Positions 1 to 11,722 of a stretch of DNA of 64,000 bases are shown here, piece by piece. A program made the position numbers and the translations under genes. How positions within the stretch are numbered: the stretch's first letter is position 1; every line of letters starts with the position of its first letter. This stretch comes from Haemophilus parainfluenzae (lineage in GTDB: Bacteria; Pseudomonadota; Gammaproteobacteria; Enterobacterales; Pasteurellaceae), in assembly GCF_003252795.1 (NCBI RefSeq), contig NZ_QEPQ01000002.1, positions 402,108-466,107 on the forward strand, read 5' to 3'. The notes under the pieces are model-generated. The model searched no databases, had not been told where the DNA came from, and saw only the letters and a program-made list of their open reading frames with translations.

Positions 1-1377
1 ATTGGTGCTGTTGCCTGTCTGATTGTGTGGTACCGATATGTTCCCTTATCAATCATTGAATGGCGACATCAAAAATTATCCCGCAAAGTGCGGTGGATTT
101 TGGGCTTGTTTCATTTGCAGTTAGGGCTGTTGATTTTATTCACGCCCATCCAGCTTTTCTTTTTTAATGGCTTGGCGTTAAATGGATTCTTGGCGAATTT
201 AATCGCGGTGCCCTTGTATAGCTTCTTACTGGTACCCTTGATTCTCTTTGCGGTGTTGACCCATGGTGCATTTTCTTCTTGGCCTCTTTCAAATGCGATT
301 GCTCAAGGTATTACGCAATGCCTCAGTTTTTTCCAAGGATCGTATGTTCCGATTTCGATGAATTTATCTTTCATTTTGACCGCACTTTTAAGTCTTGTTT
401 TTGGCGGAATGTTATATGGGTTGTATTTAGTATCTCAAGTTCAAACAAAAAACACACCGTTAAAACCAAGTCGATTTTTCACATTTAATAAAACAAAAAT
501 CTTATCACCAGAAGAGTATAAACGAGCTCTTTGGGGCGTAATTCTTATTTTTAGTGTTTGTATGAGTACGCTTGGGTATCGATATCTCACGAAACCAAAA
601 TGGCAGTTAGATACGTTAGATGTGGGACAAGGTTTAGCAACCTTAATTGTAAAAGAAGGAAAAGGCGTGTTGTATGACACAGGGCCCGCCTGGCAGAGTG
701 GGATAGGGGCATCTTCCATGGCAGAATTGGAAATATTGCCTTATCTTCAACGGGAAGGTGTCGAACTTGAAACCTTAATTTTAAGCCATGATGATAATGA
801 CCATTCAGGTGGTGCTAAAGCGATTTTAGCCGCATATCCAGAGATTGAACTGATCACACCTTCTCGTAAAAACTATAGCGAAACGCACCGCACTTTTTGT
901 CTTCAGGGGAAACAATGGTCGTGGCGAGGGCTCGATTTTAAAGTTCTTTCACCCGCGCAAATAACAGACAGGGCAGAGAATCCCCAATCTTGCGTGATTT
1001 TACTCATGGATGGACAGTATCAGATTCTTTTAACCGGTGATGCTGATGTGGCAACAGAAAGATCTTTTGCTGAAAACCTCGGCAAGATTAACGTGTTACA
1101 GGTAGGGCATCATGGCAGTAAAACCTCAACAGGCGAGTTTTTACTGGCACAGACAAAACCGGATATCGCTTTAATTTCAAGTGGACGATGGAATGCGTGG
1201 AATTTTCCTCATCCAACCGTGATTGAACGATTAAATCGTTATCAAAGTGCGGTAGAAAATACCGCTATTTCAGGTCATATAAGGTTAAATTTTACTGAAA
1301 AGGGCATTGAAATTGAAAAGGCGAGAGAGGATTTTTCACCTTGGTTTGCCCGTGTAATTGGATTATCCCCGAAATAA
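1..1377 (+). CDS. comEC: ComEC/Rec2 DNA uptake channel, C-terminal part (5' end outside window)
   Basis: The frame is open from base 1, so the gene begins before the window and only about 458 C-terminal residues are visible. The family (ComEC/Rec2) forms the inner-membrane channel that brings one strand of transforming DNA into the cytoplasm. The visible part starts with hydrophobic ComEC-type membrane segments (to about residue 200), followed by a metallo-beta-lactamase-like domain: [14 protein letters not shown], the metal motif [17 protein letters not shown] and VGHHGSKTS. Four uptake signal copies lie in it (86, 379, 887, 1245). Its stop lies 37 bases before the start of msbA, an arrangement I recall for rec2-msbA in H. 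influenzae. Confident in the family; the start cannot be seen. Confidence 0.95.
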   Translation: MGAVACLIVWYRYVPLSIIEWRHQKLSRKVRWILGLFHLQLGLLILFTPIQLFFFNGLALNGFLANLIAVPLYSFLLVPLILFAVLTHGAFSSWPLSNAIAQGITQCLSFFQGSYVPISMNLSFILTALLSLVFGGMLYGLYLVSQVQTKNTPLKPSRFFTFNKTKILSPEEYKRALWGVILIFSVCMSTLGYRYLTKPKWQLDTLDVGQGLATLIVKEGKGVLYDTGPAWQSGIGASSMAELEILPYLQREGVELETLILSHDDNDHSGGAKAILAAYPEIELITPSRKNYSETHRTFCLQGKQWSWRGLDFKVLSPAQITDRAENPQSCVILLMDGQYQILLTGDADVATERSFAENLGKINVLQVGHHGSKTSTGEFLLAQTKPDIALISSGRWNAWNFPHPTVIERLNRYQSAVENTAISGHIRLNFTEKGIEIEKAREDFSPWFARVIGLSPK

Positions 1378-1414
1378 CAGGTACAATGCAGCCAATTTTT
1401 ATGAAGACAATGTG

Positions 1415-3178
1415 ATGCAAGAACAAACTATGCAAGATAAAGATTTCTCAACCTCGCAAACTTTTAAGCGTTTATGGCCGATGATTTCACCTTTTAAATC
1501 GGGTTTATTTGTCGCTGCTGTCGCTCTCGTTTTTAATGCATTGGCTGATTCAGGCCTTATTTATATGCTTAAACCATTGCTTGATGATGGTTTCGGAAAA
1601 GCTGATCATTCTTTCTTGAAAATGATGGCATTTGTTGTTGTTGGCATGATTATGTTGCGTGGTGTGACCAACTTTATCTCTACTTATTGCCTTGCTTGGG
1701 TATCTGGTAAAGTAGTGATGATTATGCGCCGTCGTTTGTTTAAACATTTAATGTTTATGCCGGTAAGTTTCTTTGATCGTAATTCAACGGGGAAATTGCT
1801 TTCTCGTATTACCTACGATTCAGAAATGATTGCCAACTCTTCATCTAGTTCATTAGTGACGATTGTTCGTGAAGGTGCCTATTTAATTTCATTGCTCGTG
1901 GTGATGTTCTATACCAGTTGGGAATTGACGTTAGTGCTTTTCGTCATTGGACCAATTATTGCGGTGCTTATCCGTGTGGTATCCAAGATTTTCCGTAAGC
2001 TTAGTAAAAATATGCAAGATTCCATGGGGGAATTAACTTCTGCGACAGAACAAATGCTAAAAGGGCATAAAGAGGTGCTGTCTTTTGGTGGGCAATTAGT
2101 GGAAGAAGAGCGTTTCGATAAAGTCAGTAACGATATGCGTCGTAAAGGCATGAAGATGGTCACTGCAGATGCCATTTCTGATCCTGTTGTACAAGTGATT
2201 GCTTCTTTGGCGTTATCCGCGGTGCTTTATTTGGCAACCACACCATTAATCGCGGATGATAATTTAACTGCGGGTTCTTTTACGGTAGTCTTTTCTTCCA
2301 TGTTAGCGATGATGCGTCCGTTGAAATCTTTGACGAATGTGAACTCACAGTTTCAACGTGGTATGGCGGCTTGTCAGACATTATTTGCCATCTTAGATTT
2401 GGAAACAGAGAAAGATAATGGCACCTATAAAGCAGAACCCGCAAAAGGTGATTTAGAATTTAAAAACGTGAGTTTTGCTTATGAGGGAAAAGAAGAGAAA
2501 GCCTTAAATAATATCTCTTTTAGTGTGCCTGCAGGAAAAACTGTGGCTTTAGTGGGACGTTCAGGTTCGGGGAAATCAACGATTGCCAATTTGGTAACGC
2601 GTTTCTATGATATTGAAGAAGGCGAAATTTTATTAGATGGCGTAAGAATTCAAGATTATCGTTTATCTAATTTACGTGAGAATTGTTCTGTCGTTTCTCA
2701 ACAAGTACATTTATTTAACGATACGATTGCCAATAATATTGCTTACGCGGCAGAAGATAAATACAGTCGTGAGCAAATTGTCGAAGCGGCAAAAGCAGCT
2801 TATGCCCTGGAGTTTATCGAGAAGCTTCCACAAGGTTTTGATACAGTAATCGGCGAAAATGGTGCGAGTCTTTCTGGCGGCCAACGTCAGCGTTTAGCCA
2901 TTGCTCGTGCGCTATTGCGTAATTCACCTGTCTTAATTTTAGATGAAGCGACGTCTGCACTCGATACCGAATCTGAACGTGCGATTCAGTCTGCGTTAGA
3001 AGAACTGAAGAAAGATCGTACGGTATTGGTAATTGCACATCGTTTATCAACCATTGAAAATGCCGATGAAATCTTAGTTATTGAACACGGTGAAATTAAA
3101 GAACGCGGTACGCATCAAGATTTATTAGCACTTGATGGTGCGTATAAACAATTATACAGTATGCAGTTTAGCGGATAA
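1415..3178 (+). CDS. msbA: MsbA lipid A/phospholipid flippase, ABC transporter
   Basis: MsbA flips lipid A-core across the inner membrane as a homodimeric ABC exporter. Starting at 1415 gives 587 residues, the usual length. The open frame extends upstream to 1358, but that stretch lies inside comEC and the ATG at 1415 matches the family N-terminus. The first half is a six-helix exporter membrane domain. The second half is the ATPase, with Walker [10 protein letters not shown] near residue 375, the signature [16 protein letters not shown], Walker [14 protein letters not shown] and the H-loop VIAHRLST. It is followed closely by lpxK, so the pair links Kdo-lipid A synthesis with export. Confidence 0.97.
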   Translation: MQEQTMQDKDFSTSQTFKRLWPMISPFKSGLFVAAVALVFNALADSGLIYMLKPLLDDGFGKADHSFLKMMAFVVVGMIMLRGVTNFISTYCLAWVSGKVVMIMRRRLFKHLMFMPVSFFDRNSTGKLLSRITYDSEMIANSSSSSLVTIVREGAYLISLLVVMFYTSWELTLVLFVIGPIIAVLIRVVSKIFRKLSKNMQDSMGELTSATEQMLKGHKEVLSFGGQLVEEERFDKVSNDMRRKGMKMVTADAISDPVVQVIASLALSAVLYLATTPLIADDNLTAGSFTVVFSSMLAMMRPLKSLTNVNSQFQRGMAACQTLFAILDLETEKDNGTYKAEPAKGDLEFKNVSFAYEGKEEKALNNISFSVPAGKTVALVGRSGSGKSTIANLVTRFYDIEEGEILLDGVRIQDYRLSNLRENCSVVSQQVHLFNDTIANNIAYAAEDKYSREQIVEAAKAAYALEFIEKLPQGFDTVIGENGASLSGGQRQRLAIARALLRNSPVLILDEATSALDTESERAIQSALEELKKDRTVLVIAHRLSTIENADEILVIEHGEIKERGTHQDLLALDGAYKQLYSMQFSG

Positions 3179-3186
3179 TATAATAA

Positions 3187-3208
3187 GGGCGAACCAATGT
3201 GTTCGCCC
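3187..3208 (+). terminator. hairpin between msbA and lpxK
   Basis: GGGCGAAC (3187-3194) pairs perfectly with GTTCGCCC (3201-3208) around a 6-base loop. No run of T follows (AAAATC), so it is more likely a weak attenuator or mRNA-stabilising hairpin than a full terminator. The loop and inner stem resemble the true terminator after the TerC-family gene at 7814. Confidence 0.5.
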
Positions 3209-3231
3209 AAAATCAATATAGGATAAATGAA

Positions 3232-4212
3232 ATGCCTTTTTGGTACTCTAATTCAAAGTTTGCTTGGTTGCTCCTGCCTTTTTCACTGCTATTTTGGTTG
3301 ATTAGCCAAATTCGCCGAGCATTATTTTCCCTAAATATTTTATCCTCTTATAAATCTCCGAAACCGGTCATTATTGTCGGTAATCTTTCTGTTGGCGGAA
3401 ATGGTAAAACGCCTGTCGTGGTGTGGCTAGTTGAAGAGTTACAAAAACAAGGATTGCGTGTAGGCGTGATTTCTCGTGGTTATGGTAGCCAATCTAAAAT
3501 CTATCCTTTGCTTGTCACTTCTGAAACAGATCCCGTTCAAGGGGGGGATGAACCTGTTTTAATTGCTAAAAGAACAGGTGTGCCTGTGGTGATTTCACCG
3601 AATCGTCAACACGCTATCGAATTACTCTTGAAAACACAGGATTGTGATCTCATTATTTCTGATGATGGATTACAACATTATAAGTTGCAACGCGATATTG
3701 AGATTGTTGTGATGGACGCAGAGCGAGCTTTAGGCAATGGCTTTGTATTGCCCGCAGGGCCTTTGCGTGAATTACCAAGTCGTTTAAAAAGTGTGGACTT
3801 TGTGATTACTAATGGCGGAAAAAATGCTTATTCAGATGCCATTATGCAATTGGTTCCTCACTATGCGATTAATTTAGTGACGGCAGAAAAACGCTTGCTA
3901 AGTGAGTTTACCCAAGGTTCAGCCATTGCGGGAATTGGCAATCCTCAACGTTTTTTCACGATGTTGGAAAATTTAAATATTCGTTTAGCCAATACGAAAG
4001 CTTTTCAAGATCATCAACATTTTGAGCCACAATTATTAGAAAAACTCGCTGAAAATCAACCGCTCTTTATGACGGAAAAGGATGCCGTAAAATGCCAAGC
4101 GTTTGCCAAAGAGAATTGGTGGTATGTCCCCGTTGATGCGGAGATTGTTGAGGCTGAAAATCAAGGTCAAAAACTCCCACAATTGTGGGAAAAAATTCGT
4201 CATTTAGTTTAA
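3232..4212 (+). CDS. lpxK: tetraacyldisaccharide 4'-kinase LpxK
   Basis: LpxK phosphorylates the 4' position of the lipid A disaccharide precursor at the inner membrane. Starting at the ATG at 3232 (preceded by AGGATAAATGA) gives 326 residues, normal for the family; the open frame reaches 3199 but that start has no ribosome site. A hydrophobic N-terminal anchor ([13 protein letters not shown]) is followed by the unusual P-loop [12 protein letters not shown] near residue 58 and [11 protein letters not shown], a conserved LpxK motif. It sits between msbA and kdsB, so the cluster covers lipid A kinase, Kdo activation and export. Confidence 0.95.
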   Translation: MPFWYSNSKFAWLLLPFSLLFWLISQIRRALFSLNILSSYKSPKPVIIVGNLSVGGNGKTPVVVWLVEELQKQGLRVGVISRGYGSQSKIYPLLVTSETDPVQGGDEPVLIAKRTGVPVVISPNRQHAIELLLKTQDCDLIISDDGLQHYKLQRDIEIVVMDAERALGNGFVLPAGPLRELPSRLKSVDFVITNGGKNAYSDAIMQLVPHYAINLVTAEKRLLSEFTQGSAIAGIGNPQRFFTMLENLNIRLANTKAFQDHQHFEPQLLEKLAENQPLFMTEKDAVKCQAFAKENWWYVPVDAEIVEAENQGQKLPQLWEKIRHLV

Positions 4213-4229
4213 CTCTATTCGAGTGAAAT

Positions 4230-4409
4230 ATGCGTGAGAAACTCAATCCTCGATTATTAGAAGTGCTCGCTTGCCCACGCTGTTTGGCAAGATTGAAATA
4301 TGATCAAGAAAATCAACGGCTCATTTGCCCTTTTGAGCAAGTGGCTTATCCTATTGAAAACGGCGTGCCGGTATTGTTGGCAGAAAAAGCCGAAACATTG
4401 AAAGAATAA
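4230..4409 (+). CDS. ycaR: Trm112/UPF0434 family small protein (YcaR-like)
   Basis: A 59-residue frame starts at ATG 4230 and ends at TAA 4407-4409, with 17 bases to lpxK and 9 to the chosen kdsB start. It reads MREKLNPRLLEVLACPRC and continues with a second region containing LICPFEQVAYPIENGVPVLL. This is the pattern of the YcaR/Trm112p family, a tiny zinc-ribbon-like protein usually found between lpxK and kdsB in Gammaproteobacteria. Only CPRC and one further Cys of the zinc set remain, so zinc binding may be lost. Its cellular role in bacteria is not established. Confidence 0.9.
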   Translation: MREKLNPRLLEVLACPRCLARLKYDQENQRLICPFEQVAYPIENGVPVLLAEKAETLKE

Positions 4410-4418
4410 GGAATGATT

Positions 4419-5177
4419 ATGTCATTTACAGTTATTATCCCTGCTCGTTTTGCATCGAGCCGCTTACCAGGTAAACCTCTAGCCGATATTGCCGGTAAGC
4501 CCATGATTCAGCATGTTTTTGAAAAAGCTCAGCAATCAGGCGCGAGCCGAGTGATTATTGCGACAGATAACGAACAAGTTGAAAAGGCCGCAAAAGCTTT
4601 TGGGGCAGAAGTTTGCATGACATCAGAAGCGCATAATTCTGGTACGGAACGTTTAGCAGAAGTAGTGAGTAAACTCGGAATTGCTGATGATGAAATTATT
4701 GTAAACATCCAAGGGGATGAACCGTTAATCCCCCCCGTTATTGTGAGTCAAGTGGCAGAGAATTTAGCGAAATTTAACGTGAATATGGCAACGCTTGCAG
4801 TAAAAATTCATGAAGCGGAAGAGTTATTTAATCCAAATGCCGTGAAAGTCGTTACGGATAAAGATGGCTACGTTTTATATTTTTCCCGTTCAGTAATCCC
4901 TTACGATCGTGATCAATTTATGCAATTAGAGGATATCTCAAAGGCACAACTTGCAGATGTGTATCTTCGCCATATTGGTATTTATGCTTACCGTGCGGGC
5001 TTTATTAAACAATATGTGCAATGGGCACCAACGCAGTTAGAAAACTTAGAGAAGTTAGAGCAACTTCGTGTATTGTGGTACGGTGAGCGTATTCATGTGG
5101 AATTGGCGAAAGAAGTCCCGGCTGTTGGTGTGGATACGGCTGAAGATTTAGAAAAAGTGCGGTCAATTTTGGCGTAG
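4419..5177 (+). CDS. kdsB: 3-deoxy-manno-octulosonate cytidylyltransferase KdsB
   Basis: KdsB makes CMP-Kdo from CTP and Kdo, the activated sugar added to lipid A. The product of 252 residues begins [20 protein letters not shown], with the nucleotide-binding R-x-x-S-x-R-x-P-G-K motif, then NIQGDEPLI (metal/CTP site) and [10 protein letters not shown] chose ATG 4419 over 4413 because the AAGG at 4408-4411 is then correctly spaced. An uptake signal copy (5155) encodes the K-V-R near the C-terminus. uvrC follows after 9 bases, so the two are probably co-transcribed. Confidence 0.97.
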   Translation: MSFTVIIPARFASSRLPGKPLADIAGKPMIQHVFEKAQQSGASRVIIATDNEQVEKAAKAFGAEVCMTSEAHNSGTERLAEVVSKLGIADDEIIVNIQGDEPLIPPVIVSQVAENLAKFNVNMATLAVKIHEAEELFNPNAVKVVTDKDGYVLYFSRSVIPYDRDQFMQLEDISKAQLADVYLRHIGIYAYRAGFIKQYVQWAPTQLENLEKLEQLRVLWYGERIHVELAKEVPAVGVDTAEDLEKVRSILA

Positions 5178-5186
5178 TTTTTACTG

Positions 5187-7013
5187 ATGTTTGATTCCAA
5201 GAAGTTTCTCTCAGACGTTTCTCATGAACCTGGTGTTTATCGTATGTATGACGATAAAGATCAGGTTATTTATGTGGGCAAAGCGAAAGATCTTAAAAAG
5301 CGACTTTCCAGCTATTTCCGCAAAAACTTAAGCAGCAAAAAAACAGAAGCGTTGGTGTCGTCAATTCATCATATCGATACAACCATTACTTCTTCTGAAA
5401 CTGAAGCGTTATTGCTTGAGCATAATTTCATTAAGCTTTATCAGCCTCGTTATAACGTATTATTGCGAGATGATAAATCCTATCCTTTTATTTTACTGAC
5501 GAAAGAACGTCATCCTCGTATTACTTCTTATCGCGGAACGAAAAAAATTGCAGGCGAATATTTTGGCCCTTATCCTCATGCCGGTGCAGTGCGTGAAACT
5601 TTGTCGTTAATGCAAAAATTGTTCCCTGTTCGTCAATGTGAAAATTCGGTTTATAACAATCGTTCCCGCCCTTGTTTGCAATATCAAATCGGGCGTTGCT
5701 CAGCACCTTGTGTGCCAGGTTATGTGACCGATGAAGAATATAACCAACAAGTTGAATTAGCACGACTATTTTTACAAGGAAAAGATCAGCAAGTATTAGA
5801 TTACCTGATAGGCAAAATGGAGCAGGCTAGCCGAGACTTAGATTTTGAAGGGGCAGCACGTTATCGCGATCAAATTCAAGCGGTTCGTGCAGTTATCGAA
5901 AAACAATTCGTATCCAATGAGCGTTTGGACGACATGGATATTATGTCTATTGCGTATCAACATGGTTTAGCTTGTGTTCAGGTGATGTTTATTCGTCAAG
6001 GTAAAGTATTGGGCAACCGCAGTTATTTTCCTAAAGTGCCGGCTAATACAGATTTATCTGAACTCACAGCCACTTTTGTTGGGCAGTTTTATTTGCAAGG
6101 TCATCAGGGCAGAAGTATTCCTAATAGTATTATTGTGGATCATAAATTAGATGAAAAAGCTGAGCTTGAAGCCTTGTTAACTGAACAAGCCGGTCGAAAA
6201 GTGGTGATACAAGAATCCGCTAAAGGCGATAAAGGTAAATATCTACAACTAGCGCAAATTAATGCCAAAGCAGCTTTGGCAACGCAGCTCAAACAATCTT
6301 CTCGAATGCACGAACGTTATCAAGCGCTTTGCGAATTGCTCGATATGCCTGAAATTAAACGTATGGAATGTTTTGATATTAGCCATACGATGGGGAATCA
6401 AACCGTGGCATCTTGCGTGGTATTTAATCAAGAAGGCCCACTGAAATCAGATTATCGCCGTTTTAATATTGAAGGCATTACTGGCGGCGATGATTATGCA
6501 GCGATGGAGCAAGCCTTAAAGAAACGTTACGACCGAGATCTTGATGAAGATAAAATCCCCGATATTATTTTTATTGATGGTGGTAAAGGGCAGCTTAATC
6601 GTGCCTTAGAGGTTTTTCATCACCTCAACGTAAAATGGGATAAAAATCGACCGCACTTAATTGGTGTGGCAAAAGGTGTGGATCGTCGAGCAGGACAAGA
6701 AGTGTTGATTATCAGCAAACAAGATCGTGAGATTCACTTGCCGGATGATAGCCTTGCACTGCATTTAATCCAACATATTCGAGATGAAAGCCATAATCAT
6801 GCGATTAGTGGTCATCGTCAAAAACGCCAAAAAGCCTTTACCCAAAGTGGTTTAGAAACCATTGAAGGGGTAGGTGCTAAACGACGCCAAGCCTTGTTGA
6901 AATATTTAGGTGGATTACAAGGTGTCAAAAATGCCACATTGGATGAAATTGCCTCTGTACCTGGTATTTCTAAAGCCTTAGCAGAAAAGATTTTCGAGAC
7001 CTTAAAAAGTTAG
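5187..7013 (+). CDS. uvrC: UvrC, excinuclease ABC subunit C
   Basis: UvrC makes both incisions around a DNA lesion in nucleotide excision repair. It has 608 residues, the normal length. In order it shows a GIY-YIG nuclease domain (EPGVYRMYD...[14 protein letters not shown], residues about 12-45), a Cys-rich stretch ([13 protein letters not shown]), a UVR domain binding UvrB (about 204-238), an RNase H-like second nuclease with FDISHTMG, and tandem helix-hairpin-helix motifs at the C-terminus ([25 protein letters not shown]). A weak ribosome site is visible; the start is fixed by the conserved MFDSKKFL N-terminus. uvrD also lies in the window, at 30.5 kb. Confidence 0.97.
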   Translation: MFDSKKFLSDVSHEPGVYRMYDDKDQVIYVGKAKDLKKRLSSYFRKNLSSKKTEALVSSIHHIDTTITSSETEALLLEHNFIKLYQPRYNVLLRDDKSYPFILLTKERHPRITSYRGTKKIAGEYFGPYPHAGAVRETLSLMQKLFPVRQCENSVYNNRSRPCLQYQIGRCSAPCVPGYVTDEEYNQQVELARLFLQGKDQQVLDYLIGKMEQASRDLDFEGAARYRDQIQAVRAVIEKQFVSNERLDDMDIMSIAYQHGLACVQVMFIRQGKVLGNRSYFPKVPANTDLSELTATFVGQFYLQGHQGRSIPNSIIVDHKLDEKAELEALLTEQAGRKVVIQESAKGDKGKYLQLAQINAKAALATQLKQSSRMHERYQALCELLDMPEIKRMECFDISHTMGNQTVASCVVFNQEGPLKSDYRRFNIEGITGGDDYAAMEQALKKRYDRDLDEDKIPDIIFIDGGKGQLNRALEVFHHLNVKWDKNRPHLIGVAKGVDRRAGQEVLIISKQDREIHLPDDSLALHLIQHIRDESHNHAISGHRQKRQKAFTQSGLETIEGVGAKRRQALLKYLGGLQGVKNATLDEIASVPGISKALAEKIFETLKS

Positions 7014-7081
7014 GAAAAATCTTGATTTTCTACGTGAACTGTCTATGATTCAACCTTTCGGATTTTATATAGGAACATATT

Positions 7082-7801
7082 ATGTTTGAATGGCTTGTTG
7101 ATCCTGAAGCATGGATTTCATTGCTTACTTTGACCGCACTTGAAATCGTCTTGGGTATCGATAACATTATTTTTATTAGTATTTTAGTGGGACGTTTACC
7201 CGCAAATCAACGTCAATCTGGTCGTATTATCGGTCTTGGATTAGCGATGATTACCCGTATTTTACTTCTTGTTTCCCTTTCTTGGATGATGAAATTAACG
7301 GAGCCACTATTCACTTTAGTTGGTCAGGAAATTTCGGGTCGTGATTTGATTTTATTCCTTGGAGGTTTATTCCTAATTGTGAAAAGTACAGGCGAAATCA
7401 AAGAAGCGATGCATCCTGAAGCACATCATGAAGAAGAAACGAACAAGAAGAAAGTCAGTTACTTGGGCGTGTTAATCCAAATTGCTGTTTTAGATATTGT
7501 GTTTTCTTTAGACTCTGTGATTACGGCAGTAGGTATGGCAAATCACCTTCCTGTGATGATTTTGGCGATTATGCTTGCAGTTGGTGTCATGATGTTTGCG
7601 GCGAAACCAATTGGTGATTTTGTAGATACTCATCCAACATTGAAGATTTTAGCCTTAGCCTTTTTAATTTTAGTGGGAGTAAGTTTAATTGCGGAAAGTT
7701 TGGATATTCATATTCCAAAAGGCTACATTTACTTTGCCATGGGTTTCTCAGCAGTGGTGGAAATGCTCAACATCAAGATGCGAAAATCACTAGGACATTA
7801 A
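7082..7801 (+). CDS. TerC-family integral membrane protein
   Basis: A 239-residue membrane protein with about seven hydrophobic segments. It shows the two acidic TerC motifs: ALEIVLGIDNIIFISIL near residue 20 and VLDIVFSLDSVITAVGM near residue 138. TerC proteins are linked to metal ion export (manganese in characterised members) or tellurite resistance; which applies here is not known. It matches the YgdQ-like single-domain type without CBS domains. AGGA stands upstream of ATG 7082. An uptake signal copy at 7133 falls inside the first motif. A strong terminator follows at once. Confidence 0.88.
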   Translation: MFEWLVDPEAWISLLTLTALEIVLGIDNIIFISILVGRLPANQRQSGRIIGLGLAMITRILLLVSLSWMMKLTEPLFTLVGQEISGRDLILFLGGLFLIVKSTGEIKEAMHPEAHHEEETNKKKVSYLGVLIQIAVLDIVFSLDSVITAVGMANHLPVMILAIMLAVGVMMFAAKPIGDFVDTHPTLKILALAFLILVGVSLIAESLDIHIPKGYIYFAMGFSAVVEMLNIKMRKSLGH

Positions 7802-7807
7802 TTATAT

Positions 7808-7840
7808 AAAAAGGGCGGAACAATGTGTTCCGCCTTTTTT
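7808..7840. terminator. bidirectional intrinsic terminator between the TerC-family gene and hitC
   Basis: GGCGGAAC (7814-7821) pairs with GTTCCGCC (7827-7834) around AATGT, flanked by a run of A on the left and six T on the right. It can therefore stop transcription from both convergent genes. The stop codon of hitC (7839-7841) overlaps the T run. Confidence 0.92.
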
Positions 7841-8891
7841 AGTGATGATAGAAAACCCCTTTTCCGTATAAATACAGTGTGACTTGTTCTCCAACTTGGT
7901 AATGATTAATGAGATCTTCATTAAGATTAAATTCATAACCGCCTACATCAATACAAAGATTAATGGCGCGTCCTCTCGATTCAATCTGTTTAATCTCACC
8001 TTTAAAAGACGCAGTCGGATCTTGGATTTTTTTTGCAAGAGAGAATTGCTCAGGGCGGAATAAAACCTTCCCTTGCGTATGACCATTTCCTTTATTTTCG
8101 ACAGCAACCTCACCTAATTGACAGGTCGCGATAGCATCATTTTTTAATGTTGCAGGAAAAATAATGCTTTCTCCGATAAATGTTGCGATGGATAAATGCT
8201 GTGGTGACCAATACAGTGTTTTAGGTGTCGCAATTTGGAGGATTCTTCCTTCTTGAATCACCGCAATTTTATCTGCATAACAGAGCGCTTCATCACGATC
8301 ATGGGTCACAAATATAGCGGATGAACTACTTTCTCTTAATACCTGTAACATATCGTAACGAATTTGATTTCTTAGATGCTCATCTAACGCACTGAATGGT
8401 TCATCAAATAGGATGAGTTCAGGGCTTGGCGCAAGGGCTCGAGCAAGTGCCACACGCTGTTGTTGCCCGCCGGAAAGTTGATGGGGAAAACGATCGGCTA
8501 AGCTGCTAATGCCGGTGAGTTTCATTACTTCCTGTATGCGTTGTTTTTCCGCCTCTATTTTTCCTTTGCCATCGCCTAAGCCATAAGCAATGTTGCGGTA
8601 AACATTTAAATGCGGGAATAACACACCTTCTTGTACCACATAACCTAATTTGCGCTGTTGGGTTGGCACATTGATATTGTCGTTAAAAATAGGTTGATTT
8701 TTTAACCAAATCTCACCGCTTGTTGGTTGTTCAAAACCAGCAATGCTACGCAATAAGGTGGTTTTCCCACAACCAGATGCACCAAGAAGAAATAGGATTT
8801 CACCTTTCTCTAATTGTAGCGAGATATTGTGTAAAACCTGTTGCCCATTAAAGGATTTATTCAAATTTTTAATATCGAGTAATGTTGTCAT
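7839..8891 (-). CDS. hitC: ferric iron ABC transporter ATPase HitC/FbpC
   Basis: ATPase subunit of the Hit/Fbp periplasmic Fe3+ importer. The 350 residues show Walker A GASGCGKTT near residue 37, the signature [16 protein letters not shown], Walker B LILFDEPFSALD and H-loop FVTHDRDEAL. A C-terminal regulatory domain (about 240-350) is typical of the FbpC/PotA type. The gene is 13 bases after hitB and is the last gene of hitABC. It is the same length as AfuC at 44854, but its neighbours and the Fur box place it in iron uptake. Confidence 0.93.
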   Translation of the reverse strand: MTTLLDIKNLNKSFNGQQVLHNISLQLEKGEILFLLGASGCGKTTLLRSIAGFEQPTSGEIWLKNQPIFNDNINVPTQQRKLGYVVQEGVLFPHLNVYRNIAYGLGDGKGKIEAEKQRIQEVMKLTGISSLADRFPHQLSGGQQQRVALARALAPSPELILFDEPFSALDEHLRNQIRYDMLQVLRESSSSAIFVTHDRDEALCYADKIAVIQEGRILQIATPKTLYWSPQHLSIATFIGESIIFPATLKNDAIATCQLGEVAVENKGNGHTQGKVLFRPEQFSLAKKIQDPTASFKGEIKQIESRGRAINLCIDVGGYEFNLNEDLINHYQVGEQVTLYLYGKGVFYHH

Positions 8892-8904
8892 TTTTATCTT
8901 TTCG

Positions 8905-10425
8905 TTATTTAAAACCGTATCGTTTCAGTAAAAATACAGGAATCCCAGAAAATAGCACTAACATAATGGCATAAGGCGTGGCTGCCGCATATTGCGCATC
9001 GGATGTATATTCCCATACTGCGGTTGAAAGCGTTTTAATGTCATTTGGGGTCAATAATAGGGTTGCGGTAAGCTCTTTCATTAAGTTTAAAAAAACTAAA
9101 GCAAAGGCGGCAGCAATCCCAGGTAACATAGCGGGGATGACTAAGGTACGGAAAATATAAAAGTTGCTACGCCCTAAGCTTTGCCCCACCTTTTCGATGT
9201 TATCAGACATCTGTTCAAGCGATCCTCGTAAGGTCGTTTGTGCCATTGGAAGATAAAGCATAAAGTAGGCAACGATAACCATGGCAAAGGTTTGATAAAG
9301 CGAATACGCATAGTTGATGGTAAAGAAAACCAAGGATAATGCGATAACAAGCCCCGGCACTGCGTGAAGTAGATAAGGAATTCGATCAAGCCAAATCGTC
9401 AATTTACTGCGATAGCGCACTGCGGCCCATACCAACGGCAAAGCACAAACAACGGTAAGTGCTGCACCTAGAGTTGATATTGTCAGTGAATTTGTGAAGG
9501 CAGTAAAAAATTCCCCAAAATCGACCGCACCTTCAATGGAACTTCCCACTGCTAGCCAATAAATCAGCATAGTAATCGGCACACCAATACTGAGCACAAA
9601 AATGGTCATGAAAAAGCCAGTCACTAAAATTTGTTTTCCTGCTGAGAGTGTTTTTAATGGATAAGGGCGAATTACCCCTTTACCACTTTGATAGAGTGTT
9701 TGTGTGCCTCTAAAACGAATCTCGCCCATCACAACAAGAATACAGATCACCATTAACACGCCAGAGAGTAAGGCGGCGGTGTTGTTATTAAAGGCCATTT
9801 CATATTCTTGGAAAATAGCGGTAGTGAAGGTTTGATAATTTAAAATAGATACGGCACCAAACTCTACCAACATATGAAGCGCAATTAATAATACGCTGCT
9901 ACCAATGGCGGGTTTGAGTTGTGGAAAAATCGCATGCCAAAATGTGTAAGTATGGCTTTTAGCCAATGAAAGGCTTACTTCTTCTAAAGAGCGGTCGAGT
10001 CTTTTTAAGGTTGCCGCAACAGGGAGATAAGCAAGCGGGAAAGAACTCAGCGTCATAATACCGATGGTTCCCCAGAAGCCTTCCACTCTGAAGGTGAGAC
10101 TGATCCACGTAAAACAACTGACAAAAGCCGGAATACAAAGAGGGAGCGTCATGGCGACTTGGAAAAAGCCTTTTCCCCAAAAGCGATAACGTTCTAATAA
10201 AAATGCACATAACGTGCCGAGAATAATGGCAAAAAGCGTGACAAATACCATTAAAAGTAGGGTATTACTGAGCAATTCCCACATTCTTGGGCGCCAAAGT
10301 AATTCAATGCTGCGAGCTAATCCAACATCTGCAGCACGCTCAATAACATATAAAAAAGGTAATAATAATGGCAAACTAATCAGCACGATTAAGGCTATAA
10401 GCCAGCGAGGTGGGCGATTAGACAC
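8905..10425 (-). CDS. hitB: ferric iron ABC transporter permease HitB/FbpB
   Basis: Permease of the Hit Fe3+ importer, with two fused membrane domains (each with an EAA-type loop: LEEVSLSLAKS about residue 155 and IEKVGQSLGRS about residue 420). I chose the GTG at 10425, which begins VSNRPPRWLIALIV and has AAAGGA in front at good spacing. It gives 506 residues, the length I recall for H. influenzae HitB. The open frame runs to 10491, but that extension crosses the intergenic hairpin. It lies between hitA and hitC. Confidence 0.92.
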   Translation of the reverse strand: MSNRPPRWLIALIVLISLPLLLPFLYVIERAADVGLARSIELLWRPRMWELLSNTLLLMVFVTLFAIILGTLCAFLLERYRFWGKGFFQVAMTLPLCIPAFVSCFTWISLTFRVEGFWGTIGIMTLSSFPLAYLPVAATLKRLDRSLEEVSLSLAKSHTYTFWHAIFPQLKPAIGSSVLLIALHMLVEFGAVSILNYQTFTTAIFQEYEMAFNNNTAALLSGVLMVICILVVMGEIRFRGTQTLYQSGKGVIRPYPLKTLSAGKQILVTGFFMTIFVLSIGVPITMLIYWLAVGSSIEGAVDFGEFFTAFTNSLTISTLGAALTVVCALPLVWAAVRYRSKLTIWLDRIPYLLHAVPGLVIALSLVFFTINYAYSLYQTFAMVIVAYFMLYLPMAQTTLRGSLEQMSDNIEKVGQSLGRSNFYIFRTLVIPAMLPGIAAAFALVFLNLMKELTATLLLTPNDIKTLSTAVWEYTSDAQYAAATPYAIMLVLFSGIPVFLLKRYGFK

Positions 10426-10475
10426 AAAAAATCCTTTGAAAATATTAGTGTAGAGTAAGTAGAGTAAATAACAGA

Positions 10476-10496
10476 AGGGCGTGTATGACACGCCCT
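10476..10496 (-). terminator. intercistronic hairpin between hitA and hitB
   Basis: GGGCGTG (10477-10483) pairs with CACGCCC (10489-10495) around TATGA, just after the hitA stop. Read in the gene direction the tail is CTTCTGTTATTT, a weak T run. It probably stabilises or partly terminates the hitA message, giving more binding protein than permease. That role is inference. Confidence 0.65.
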
Positions 10497-10517
10497 ATAT
10501 TGCATAGCAAATTAAAC

Positions 10518-11531
<1,014 letters not shown>

Positions 11532-11594
11532 TTATCGGGCAAATCGCCCATTTTCTGAAAATAAAATTCGTCCCATTCTAATATATTTAAAAGA

Positions 11595-11613
11595 GATAAT
11601 GCAAATAATTCTC
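11595..11613 (-). promoter_or_regulatory. Fur box upstream of hitA
   Basis: GATAATGCAAATAATTCTC matches the 19-base Fur consensus at 15 positions by my count. A possible promoter on the minus strand, TTGATA then about 16 bases and GAGAAT, overlaps it. Iron-dependent repression of hitABC by Fur is known for the family; binding here is inferred. Confidence 0.8.
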
Positions 11614-11722
11614 AGATGTTTTTCTCTTATATCAAAATTTCATATCCCATTCTATTTTTTTACTTCGTCCTATGTTGATTTTTCTCCATAATGTCTAGTA
11701 GAAATTTCTAATAAGGACGGAT

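Noticed and set aside
1..1377. comEC/rec2 as a truncated pseudogene
   Set aside because: The frame is open to base 1 and the gene is cut only by the window edge.
1358..1414. Upstream extension of msbA
   Set aside because: It overlaps comEC, has no ribosome site and is not part of the family N-terminus.
1550..1747. Antisense frame inside msbA
   Set aside because: Shadow of a conserved coding frame, His/Asn-rich composition and no ribosome site. Many similar frames (for example 54512, 55466, 58032) were left out for the same reason.
4413..4418. ATG 4413 as the kdsB start
   Set aside because: The ribosome site would be only one base away.
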